NCBI GenBank assembly: GCA_022414725.1
Contig: CM039463.1
Coordinates: 52,050,277-52,114,276, forward strand
Reading direction: 5' to 3'
Length of the DNA: 64,000 nucleotides
Source of the DNA: Microglena sp. YARC
Lineage: Eukaryota > Chlorophyta > Chlorophyceae > Chlamydomonadales > Chlamydomonadaceae
Position numbers and translations under genes: made by a program
The notes under the pieces: model-generated
What the model saw: the letters and a program-made list of their open reading frames with translations, nothing else
The model's database searches: none
What the model was told of the DNA's origin: nothing
In this document: positions 55,385-64,000 of the stretch, one piece after another
Position numbering within the stretch: the first letter of the stretch is position 1
Layout of the letters: the number at the start of each line of letters is the position of its first letter

Positions 55385-57320
55385 TCCCCCCCAATTCTAG
55401 GTATTCTTGAACTCAAGAATTACTGGAATTAACTGAGGGGCATAAGGAAATAATAATATAAGGGCTAGTAAGACTTTTGAGATGGTTGCTAATAGCTGAT
55501 ATGAAAGACTGTGAATAATAAATTATTTGGGACAGGATTCAAGGGGGTATAGCACATTAGCAGATGTCTTCAAAGAAATGTCAGTCTACTCAAGTAGCTG
55601 GCCCTGATAGGAAACTGCAAAGGGACAGCAGGCTAGATTGCAGGGAAGCTGCTAGGAAACTAATAAAGGGGACTGCAGATAGGCTGCAGGCTAGGTTGCA
55701 GAGAGGCTGCTGGGAAACTAGAAAGAAGTTGCAGGTAGGCTGCATGCTAGGGTGCAGAGGGACTGCTATGGGGCTGGAAGGAAACTTCCAGGCTTGGTTA
55801 AATCTTGTGGAGATAACCTTGGTTACGAGAAGGGCATGATGTGAGGGCTAGAGAATTTGTTCTGGACAGGATGTCTGGACTAGTCCCCCCATAATTTGGG
55901 TGTTGTACTGGATTGCTTGTAACCTAAATTAAAAACGCAGACATCTGGTAGAGACTAGGATAATTCTAAATTCAAAATTTGACTGCCTGTGAAAGTACAT
56001 GGGGCTGTACAGGTGGCATACAATATAATACATTCTAGAGTGTTCAGGTCTAATACAACAGATGGGGAGCAATTTTTAACTACTAGGTGCCTGGCGTGCT
56101 GGGGAAGCTGTCAAGGGCAAGGTTGAGCTAGGAATGCCGCAGGGTAACTACAAGGTGTCAGCAGCTTGGGAGCTACGAGGTAGCTAGGGTCGCTGCAAGG
56201 GCACTAGGAGCGGATAAGAAAATGCAGGGACGGTAGGGACTGCTGGTGCTGTTGGGGCCTGCTGGGTCATTGCAAATCAACGTAAGCATAGCTATGAATG
56301 CTGCAGGGGAGCTGCAGGGGATACTACTAAAGAGCTAGGAGCGGATAAGAACTGATGATGTCTGTACTAGTCCCCCATAATTTGGTAGTGAAGGCTTAGT
56401 GCTGAAATGCTAAATTAGAATCATGCATGCATCATGTTGTTAGCATGAGAACATCGAAAGGGTAAAAGACTTGAACTGCACGTGGGTAAGTACATGTGGC
56501 AGTACGGGGCAGATCATGAATTAATTCCTATAGTGTTCATTACTAATTGTGTAACAGATGGTGGGGATCATCAAATCGCTACAGGTTAGCTAGTTGTATT
56601 ATCGCCTAGGCAACACTATGAGCTGTAGGAGCAGTACATGGGCACTACGCTAGTGCTGTACAGCACTGCAGTTTGGTGCATGTAGATCATCACACGAGGG
56701 TATCGCTCGCTTAGGATCTGCATGCAACGGATCTGTAGTACAACATTGCAGTTCAGTGCACAGCAGTTCAGTACAGCAGTACATTAGCACATGGGCAGTA
56801 CGCTAGTGCTATATAGCACTGCAGTTTGGTGCATGTAGATCATCACACGAGGGTATCGCTCGCTTAGGATCTGCATGCAACGGATCTGCATTACAGCATT
56901 GCGGTTCAGTGCACAGCAGTTTAGTACAGCAGTACATTAGCAATGGGCAGTACGCTAGTGCTGTACAGCACTGCAGTTTGGTGCATGTAGATCATCACAC
57001 GAGGGTATCGCTCGCTTAGGATCTGCATGCAAAGGATCTGCAGTACAGCATTGCATTAGCACATGGGCAGTACGTTACTTCAATCTGTGCAGTACAGTAC
57101 ATCAGTAGGTGGCTGTGCATCAGTGCACCAGGATTATGTTACCCGCAGATATAAATCAGCTCACGAGGGTATCGCCCATGCTTATATCTGCATGTAAGAA
57201 GGGTCACATCACATGGGTGCCCAGATGCATGCAATTCATAGGTCAGTCCCCTTGTCAGTACATCAGGACATTTCCCTTCCATGCTATATACCTCCCCATG
57301 TTCCCCTTCACAAGTGTGTC
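55385..57320 (-). mobile_element. internal remnant of the older LTR element
   Basis: 55385-55600 aligns with 57918-58130 (CCCCCCAATTC, GCTGAGGGGCATAA-like, AATAATAAATTATTTGG), so it is the matching 3' internal region. Further on there are GCAGGCT-rich stretches and three about 150-bp repeats at 56630-57075 with CATCACACGAGGGTATCGCTC. No gag or polymerase reading is left and no 5' LTR was found. Confidence 0.5.
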
Positions 57321-57322
57321 CT

Positions 57323-57691
57323 TCATCCGATACCCACAAGGATGCATGGTCGCTTGCATGTCCTGTGGTGGTAGCGTGGGAAGGGCAGGTGGGGAATGCA
57401 TTGGAGGGCAGAGGTGAGTGAAAGGTGGTGTGATCTGATGATAGTTATCGTGTCAGGAGTGGGGCTGGCAGTATGCCAGGTGGTGGTGGTGTTGCTGTGC
57501 TTAGTGGAAGTTTGTTTCTCATCACTAGAGCAGGATGTGGATGTGGATGTGGGAACATAGGTGTTCATGTCCCCCCCATGCAAGTCATTAGAGACATCAG
57601 GAGGGAGGACAGAAAGGTCAGGCAATTCCCCCCCATGCAAGTGGTTCATGTCATGAGTGTTGCACTCATCATCAGCACTTGCAAGTTGGAG
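57323..57691 (-). pseudogene. 3' part of an ORF split by the LTR element
   Basis: In frame with 61243-62034 once the insertion and one target-site copy are ignored; ends at a TGA at 57323. Contains LHGGELPDL and LHGGDMNTY, and a Thr/Ser-rich stretch. Function unknown. Confidence 0.5.
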
Positions 57692-57696
57692 AGCTG

Positions 57697-57917
57697 TTTC
57701 AATCGATAGAGTCGTTACACAGTGAAGACTGAAGGAGCAGATAGCTTAACATCGCAACTCGTGCGGCTATATAGAAAAGGAAGTCTCCAGGAAGATTCTG
57801 AAGACACGTGCAGGCCATAGCTAGCCTATGGCCTGGCGGCAGGCAACCCGGGTCCTGGAGCACCAGGACCACGCGTGCACTATGCCAACTCAGTGTCCGA
57901 CGCAACGGACAATAACA
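57697..57917 (-). repeat. 3' LTR
   Basis: 221 bp, nearly identical to 61023-61242. Bordered on the interior side by the polypurine tract at 57918-57926 and outside by AGCTG. Confidence 0.85.
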
Positions 57918-58591
57918 TCCCCCCCAATTCAAGGTATACTTGGATACAAGAATCCCTGGAATTAGCTGAGGGGCATAAAGAAAATATAGGAGTATAAAGG
58001 CTGACAGGACTATTTAGATATGCTAACGGCTGGCTGGAGAAGCTGTAAATAATAAATTATTTGGAACAGGGTCCAAGGGGACACGGCACATTAAGAGCAG
58101 GGATCTTCAGATCAATGTCAGTTTGCTAGGATAGCAGATGGCAGGAAGGCTGCATTGGGGAAGCATAAAAGAACTAGATGGAAAATAAGCTGACTGACTG
58201 TGAACAACTTCTTTAAGGTAGACGTCCTCCTCTAGCTCATGTAATCAATCCAGATGGAGGGATATGGTGAGGTACTTCCAATGTCATCTATAAGGTATCA
58301 TAATGCAGAATCTTCAGACTAATGCTATGGGGAAACTATGGGCTATAATGATGCATCAGGCCTGCATAGGAGGCAGGCTAAGGTTGCAGAGAAGCTGCCA
58401 GGAAGTTGCCAGGAGGCTTGGCATGATCCTCAAGGCAGGATGTCAGGGATGATCCCCCCCATAATTGGGGTTTATCCTAAATGAGAGAATTTTCAGACAT
58501 ACTGTAGTAGCTAGGAAAGGGACACTAAAACAAAGGGACAGCAGTACATGAGGCAGTACAAAGCATCACATTAATCTTAGTGTGTTCATGT

Positions 58592-59012
58592 CTAAAACAA
58601 TAATGAGCAATAGATTATAGGTGCATATTTAGGTTCCAGATGCTGGGTATCCATCAAGGTCCAGCTGGGTGTGGAGTTTCTGCAGGAGGGTGGAGAAAGA
58701 TTTTTTAGACATCGTTGGGGTGTCCAGCATGTTAATGAATGTGAAATCCATTGGGCTCCAGTGCATGCTGAGGTTGTTGACACATATGACTCTGCCTCCA
58801 GGATTCACACAGCTGATGGGGTGCATGAGCATCTTGGGCCAGGAGACCAGGACTCTGGCATGTGCTTGGACCATAGCTGCTTGTAGGCAGATGGCCCACT
58901 GAATGGTGGGCCTGTCAGCTGTAGATACAGTGGGGTAGATGTGGACCATGTGATGCAATCTGTTGACATGCTTGAGAAGGGGTCCACAGACTGAGGAGGG
59001 GCTGTTGTGCAT
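58592..59012 (-). CDS. ORF of unknown function in the LTR element, 127 codons plus frame context uncertain
   Basis: Starts at an ATG and includes HARVLVSWPKML, GGRVICVNNLSMHWSPMDF and KSFSTLLQKLHTQLD. It lies downstream of the gag zinc knuckle and upstream of the 3' LTR. Not recognisable as protease, integrase or reverse transcriptase; it may be a degraded continuation of the gag polyprotein. Confidence 0.4.
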
Positions 59013-59355
59013 CTGTCTGTTGGGGAACTTAGCCTTCTCAGAAGCTAAAAGGGCAGGGAACTTGATGGCTAGGATAGCTGGTCAGTGAGGGTGGGGACAG
59101 GCTGTCTAGGTCTGATGCTAAAGGCTGTAAGGGAAGAAGGGAAAATTGTTGAGGGTAGTCAGCAGGGTTCCAAACCTGGTTCTGGAGAGGCCAGAGTTGT
59201 TAAGGAAATGGCCTGGGTAGGTGTTCATGTTGACATGAGTTAGGGGCTGATCAGGGGAAGGGGAAGTAGCTGAGGGAATCCACTGGTCAAACCTAAGGGC
59301 TTGGGAGAGTTCATGCTGAGTACAGGACCCCTGTCCATCAACCGGGAATGCATTC

Positions 59356-60401
59356 TCATATGTGGTTCTGGCTTGGTCTAGCAGGAGGTCCGGCCATCTT
59401 TCTTCTGGCTTGTCCTTCTGTCAGGTTACAAAGCTCATCACGGGGAACAGTGGGGAGCTGCTGGATAGGAGCTGTGGAGTAATCAGGGTCTGGGATAGAT
59501 GATGGAGATCCCCTATGGCCAGATGTGGATGAGAACGGAGGAGGCCTGTATTTCAGTTCTGTGGGAGCACTGGGGCAAGTGAGGGAGTTGTGCCCAAAAC
59601 CATTGCAGTTCCAGCAGGTCATCTGGGTGGATGGGATGGGATACGGTCCTTCCTTGGGCGTCCATGGAAGGCAGCTGCTACCATGTGCTCAGTCTCCTCT
59701 GGGGAGATGTTGGTGTCAGATATTTGGTTTGAGACCTAGTACCTGATGATTTGTGTCTGAAATGAAGCAAAGTCAGGGCAGACAGAGTTGTGGAAGGAGA
59801 ACCTGAATCCATTGTACTCTGGGCGAGCTGCAAGTCCCTGGACAATTATACTGAGGAAAGCAGGGATGGAAGTGTTGCTGACCCCATTTACTTGGGGAAG
59901 CAAGGTATACAACTCATAGCTGCGAGAGAGATAAACTTGCAGTGGCTCAGTGGCAGTCATACTGAGGTTATACATGGATCGCACTGCACCTGCCTCCAGG
60001 TCGGAGTTCCGCTCTCCATATGTGAGCTTGAGGAACCTGTAGGCTTTCGCAGCAACATCAGTGTGAGCAAGTATGGCCAGTTGGATAGGTTCGGAGCAGT
60101 GTTTGAGAATCTCGTTGAAAGCGACAGCATTCTTTACCATGTTGATTGGGTGGGGAACAGCACGAGCCGCAATAGTTGCGTTAGCGTGGTCCACATTCGG
60201 ATAATGAGAGTCCTCCAATGGGTATTCGTCGGCAACTGCTGGCTCACCGTTTGGGGGTACGTTCTTCGCTGCCTCAATGGCGACGGAGATGCACCCAGGG
60301 TGGGATCTGAAGTGACGGAGGAGGAAGGGTCCAAACTTGTGCCATGGGACAGTAGGTGTGCCGTCGAAGATGAGTGCAGGGGGCTTGACTGGAGTTGCCA
60401 T
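59356..60401 (-). pseudogene. gag: copia-like Gag, interrupted
   Basis: The first ORF, 59736-60401 (221 residues, MATPVKPP start), resembles the copia-type Gag fold: AYRFLKLTYGE, MYNLSMTATEPLQVYLSR, YELYTLLP and the region around IVQGL. It ends at a TAG directly after IIRY. The same frame then stays open for about 38 codons. The zinc knuckle CWNCNGFGHNSLTC (C-x2-C-x4-H-x4-C) follows in another frame, where an ATG overlaps a TGA as ATGA (about 59620). One stop and one frameshift therefore separate the capsid part from the nucleocapsid part. Decay is the simplest reading, but recoding is possible. Confidence 0.75.
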
Positions 60402-60637
60402 GATGTCTGTCGCGGCGCTGGGGTCTTGGGGTCTTGGTCTTCACACCGGGTTAATAAACCGGCCTGTGGGTAATCCGGGTGTGAAGCTCGTCGGGCTTCA
60501 ATCTTGGGTGTGCGGTTCGGAGGTAGTGGTGAGGGAGTGTTGACAACAAAGGGGGAACCAAACGGGTCCTGTTGGTCTGTAATGGTGGTTATAGTAGCAG
60601 GGAGTGGGGACGGAATGGGTGACGGAATTAGAGGGCG

Positions 60638-60669
<32 letters not shown>

Positions 60670-61022
60670 TACGAGGGTGTGCAGGGTTGAATCTCCGTGG
60701 CACAAGCAATCTTAGAGGATTGCGCAACGCTGTGTGTGATCTGATGAGTATACAACTCACGTCAAAGATCTACTCAGACTCCTGGACTGCGTCTACGTTT
60801 CGTCTTGGACGGATGGTAGAGACAACGGGAGAGTTGTGTGGGCAGTAGGCGAGGCAGCGCAGGTTAGATTCCTCACGTGAACACATAGGCAATCCAGGGC
60901 CAAAAGCAGTACTCAAGCCGTCGAGCTAGTCTGAGGGAAAACTGTCACCTTGTGCAGGGCTGAAGATCCACTTGGCTAGGGCGCAGGGGCGCTGTCTGCG
61001 GGTAGCGGTCGGGCCGATAACC
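60402..61022 (-). other. 5' leader of the LTR element
   Basis: About 620 nt between the 5' LTR and the gag ATG. Holds a G tract (60640-60669; C on the sense strand). No ORF is supported. Confidence 0.5.
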
Positions 61023-61242
61023 TTTCAATCGATAGAGTCGTTACACAGTGAAGACTGAAGGAGCAGATAGCTTAACATCGCAACTAGTGCGGCTATACAG
61101 AAAAGGAAGTCTCCAGGAAGATTCTGAAGACACGTGCAGGCCATAGCTAGCTATGGCCTGGAGTCAGGCAACCCGGGTCCTGGAGCACCAGGACCACGCG
61201 TGCACTATGCCAACTCAGTGTCCGACGCAACGGGCAATAACA
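61023..61242 (-). repeat. 5' LTR
   Basis: 220 bp; first in the direction of gag transcription. Internal inverted repeat AGGCCATAGCTAGCTATGGCCT at its centre. The following minus-strand bases are GGTTATCGGCC. Confidence 0.85.
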
Positions 61243-62034
61243 AGCTGGTGTGTCTTTCCTATGGGGGATGGCAGCTAGGATACACAAGGGTGTTGCAGGG
61301 ATGGTATCAGATGTAAGTGTAGGGATAAATGCAGGTGAGGGAGCACGTGCAAGTTCTGCTGCCTGTGATAGCAATTCCCCCCCCATGCAAGTGGTCAGCT
61401 CTGTCCCCATCATCATTGTGGACAGATTTGTCGTCCCTAGCAGATGTGGCAGCAGGGATGCGCAAAGGTGCTGGAGGGGCATAATCAAATGCATCATCGT
61501 ATTTTTTGCAATGAGTTCTCTCTGCCTTTTTATCCAGACGGCAGGAAGTGTCGCTACAAGGGTTGCGTCACCACTGTGATAGTCGATCCACTCCATTTTC
61601 CTACGTCCATATTTCAGTACATGTAACCGAGCATGTTCTTCTACCCATTTGACTTCGCACACGGCAAGTGCAAAGGCAGTAGAATTGGCAGAATAGAATA
61701 CAAGGCCCGGTTCAAGGTGGCTAGGAGTTGAATAATTAGGGATCTCATTCATGCAATCCTGAAACCAATGTAGGTGGCCTGACGGGTTCCCAAACACTCT
61801 TTCAAGGTGTGGAAGGATCAGTTGGGGATGATAAAAGATCATGTGGTCTACTTCGGCTAGGATGTGGGGGGCTAAGTGTTCAGCAATGATGCAAGCCCCC
61901 GTAAGGAGTTCATTATAGTCACCTAGCCTATCAGTAGCCATGTCCAGCTTGTCGTTGATGTAGTGCTCCCATGTGTCCCAGACAGATTTAATTCCAGTAA
62001 ATTGCATGAAGCAATCCTTGTCAAGTAGTCCCAT
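61243..62034 (-). pseudogene. 5' part of an unknown ORF interrupted by the LTR element
   Basis: Begins with ATG (CTACAATGGGACTACTTG) and is open for 264 codons to the insertion point. Visible features: WDTWEHYINDKLDM, HWFQDCMNEIPNY, and an aromatic/basic stretch with WVEEHARLHVLKYG, GRRKMEWIDYHSGD. Removing the insertion and one AGCTG copy puts it in frame with 57323-57691, giving an undisturbed ORF of 386 codons. I know no matching family. Its place between large inverted repeats suggests it is a passenger or transposition gene of that element. Confidence 0.55.
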
Positions 62035-62388
62035 TGTAGGGATTCTTCACGCAGTCCTTGGAGGAGGCAGGATGAAGAATGAGGGATAGGCGACAGTTGG
62101 AATTAATCCAGCGACGTGGCCATCGGCGATCTGGAGGTGCCCCCCATCAGGCGTTCAGCCGGATAAGATCCGTCGGGTGTGGCCACGGAGCAGGGTGGGT
62201 GGCGTCGCGTCGGGGGCGTTGACAGAGAGTGGTATTTGAGCGGCGGAGAGGGGGGGGGGGGGGGAGCGGAAGGGTATTTGCGAAGCAACTGGTCTGGGAG
62301 AAAATGGAATGCGAGTTGGAGGTGGAGGCCAACTGGGGAGAGAACGGGAGGGTGTAAATGGTCATGAGGCGATTGAGAGCGGCTGAGG

Positions 62389-63190
62389 TTCACTCGGGGA
62401 AGTCGACAGATCGCTACGAGCGCAGCGGAATGCACGCGGAACGCACGCGGGGTCCGCGATTAGTCGTAGTCATTTAATGACTAATCACTTCGACTCTGGC
62501 GGTAAGCCCTATACCTGCGTCGCCTGTAGCTCGGAATCCTGAGACATTTCGCCTACATTTAGCCAAGGCGGATTGTCGTCGAAATGTCTCAGACTTCTGA
62601 GACATTTCGCCTGCACCTCGCCAGGCACGGCGGCTTGTGCACGTTAATGAGGCGAAAAGTACGGTATTTTGAGACATTTCGCCTGTACTTCGCCTGCAGG
62701 GCGGTTTAGGCACGGTGGTCGGAGAGGTCACATTTCAGGAATATTTTCCAGGACGGAGCACTTCTCAATTACATCAGGATTCGAGAAGATAGATTACATA
62801 CATAATAAACTATGCATCCATTAACCTATTGATCTACCTATATATCTATGTAAGCACCCTAACACATGTACATCCACTACAGCCCATATATTCCCTATAC
62901 ATCCATTAACCATAGATAGGCAGCGAGCGAAAGACGACGAGCAGCCAAATTGCTGGCTGGAACGAACCATGTAGCTAATTAAGTTCAAGTACAAGTATAT
63001 ACGCAGCCTGCAGGCAACTATCTATTTGTCTACTTATGAAAACATAGGCCTATATATCCACCAAGAAGAAACGCCCAATTAAAGCTATACATCTATACAT
63101 CTCCAGCATGTAGTTCCTTCGTGGCAACAATCTTCATCGCAGCCGCAGCATTTCCATCCATCCTTTTGCCCTGCAAGACATGCAGAGCAG
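62389..63190 (-). repeat. right arm of the about 800-bp inverted repeat
   Basis: Reverse-complement partner of 53206-54005. Contains the same GAAATGTCTCAG hairpins (62575-62610) and ends at the CTTGCAGGGCAA motif (on the minus strand) where the 71-bp satellite begins. Confidence 0.9.
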
Positions 63191-63584
63191 GGCATGCGTT
63201 AGAGAGCAACCAAGGGCAGGATTAATGGCAAGGGGCAGGACGGTGCGGTGATGAGCAGAGCATGGCATGCGTTACATAGCAACCAATGGTAGGGAGCATG
63301 GCAAGGGGCAGGCATGTGCTAAACAGAGCAGAGCAGGCATTATAGAGCAATGATGAATGGCAGGGAGCACGGTAAGGGGCATGGATGCGATAAGCAGATC
63401 AGGGCATGTGTTAGAGAGAAAAGCGGGGAAGGGAGCAAAGTACGCCTGGAAAGTGATGATCAAAGAAGGCATGCGTTCAAGAGGAAGGAAGGGCAGGGAG
63501 CACGGCAAGGGGCAGGACCACAGTGATGAGCATAGTAAGGCATGCATTTGAGAACCAAGAGCATGGATGGGATAATGGCAATTG
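63190..63584 (-). repeat. 71-bp satellite in inverted orientation, degenerate
   Basis: GCAAGGGGCAGG, GATGAGCAGAGCA and GCGTTAGAGAGCA are reverse complements of the 71-bp unit, spaced irregularly. The inverted-repeat arm therefore extends into satellite. Confidence 0.75.
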
Positions 63585-64000
63585 CCAGTATCCCTGCCCC
63601 TCTTTGATCTTTAACGCCTGCCCTGCTCTGCTCATCACTGTCGTCTTGCACCTTGCCATTATCCCTGCCCCTCTTTGCTCTCTGACGCCTGACCTGCTCT
63701 GCTCATCACTGTCGTCCTGCCCCTCGCCATTATCCCTGCCCCTCTTTGCTCTCCAACGCCTGCTTTTCTTTGCTCATCACTATCGTCATGCCCCTTGCCA
63801 GTAGCCCTGCCCCTCTTTGCTCTCTAACACCTGCCCTGCTAAGCTCATCTCTGTCTTCCTGCCCCTTGACAGTATCCCTGCCCCTTTTTACTCTCCAACG
63901 CCTGCCCTGCCTGCTCATCACTGTCGTCTTGTCCTTTGCCATTATCCCTGCCCCTCCTTGATCTCTTTCGCCTGCTCTGCTCTGCTCATCACAGTGTCGT
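63585..64000 (+). repeat. 71-bp CT-rich satellite, clean copies
   Basis: Six units in the same orientation as 51203-53200 with few indels; runs off the window. Orientation flips from the preceding block at about 63585. Confidence 0.9.

Larger units (their letters stand above)
57697..61242 (-). mobile_element. copia-type gag-only LTR retrotransposon (non-autonomous)
   Basis: About 220-bp direct repeats at 57697-57917 and 61023-61242 differ at only a few sites. On the minus strand they begin TGTTATT and end GATTGAAA. AGCTG lies directly outside both ends (57692-57696 and 61243-61247), a 5-bp target-site duplication; the left edge could also be TG at 57695. A polypurine tract GGGGGGGA precedes the 3' LTR. 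The interior has a broken gag and an unidentified ORF, but no protease, integrase or reverse transcriptase. No canonical TGG primer-binding site was seen. Inference: mobilised in trans by a full-length relative. Confidence 0.85.

Noticed and set aside
59790..60473. 227-codon plus-strand ORF
   Set aside because: Shadow of the gag reading on the other strand; composition and motifs support the minus strand.
57697..61242. Autonomous copia element
   Set aside because: No reverse transcriptase, RNase H, integrase or protease motifs were visible in any frame.
53206..63190. Polinton-like or viral element because of the long inverted ends
   Set aside because: No polymerase B, capsid, ATPase or integrase reading is present in the interior.

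Overview
The window is eukaryotic nuclear DNA: split genes with GT-AG introns, large amounts of tandem repeat, an LTR retrotransposon and a scaffold gap. Interstitial TTTAGGG-like runs and the overall character suggest a protist or alga, perhaps of the green lineage. I cannot name the species. No rRNA, tRNA, CRISPR array or bacterial operon was seen.

Layout. (1) 1-1530: short tandem repeats and one dispersed-repeat copy. (2) 1534-5003, minus strand: a two-exon gene for a small predicted single-pass membrane protein, its intron and flanks filled with partial copies of its own exon ends. (3) 5010-11100: microsatellites, minisatellites, two dispersed-repeat families and a 65-bp/195-bp higher-order array; no convincing gene, except that small coding-like repeats ending in a stop occur at 9478-9740 and 10829-11125. 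(4) 12215-26707, minus strand: one large gene whose eight exons join in a single frame of 1257 codons plus stop. It is a predicted pseudokinase: catalytic-loop HRD reads HRS, DFG reads NFL, the Gly loop is absent, and about 505 residues sit between APE and the DxW motif. (5) 26743-50202: about 23.5 kb of a 62-bp satellite, itself a diverged 2 x 31-bp dimer. It is almost perfect up to about 41.9 kb, then full of indels until a 1000-N gap (50203-51202). (6) 51203-53200: a 71-bp CT-rich satellite, noisy near the gap. (7) about 53206-63190: two inverted copies of about 800 bp enclosing about 8.4 kb. This inner part holds an unidentified ORF interrupted by a copia-type gag-only LTR element, and remnants of a related older element. 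(8) 63190-64000: the 71-bp satellite again, first inverted and then direct.

The most unusual observation is general to both genes. Almost every splice junction, and also the start and stop regions, is accompanied by one to eight partial tandem copies of the exon edge together with its splice signal. I call these junction echoes. They account for much of the intron length, and one is an eightfold 42-bp array of a 5' splice donor. The second main observation is the pseudokinase itself. Its N-terminal region carries seven basic-Ser motifs, and its kinase-domain insert is built from six repeats. All gene models are read from sequence alone and have no transcript support.
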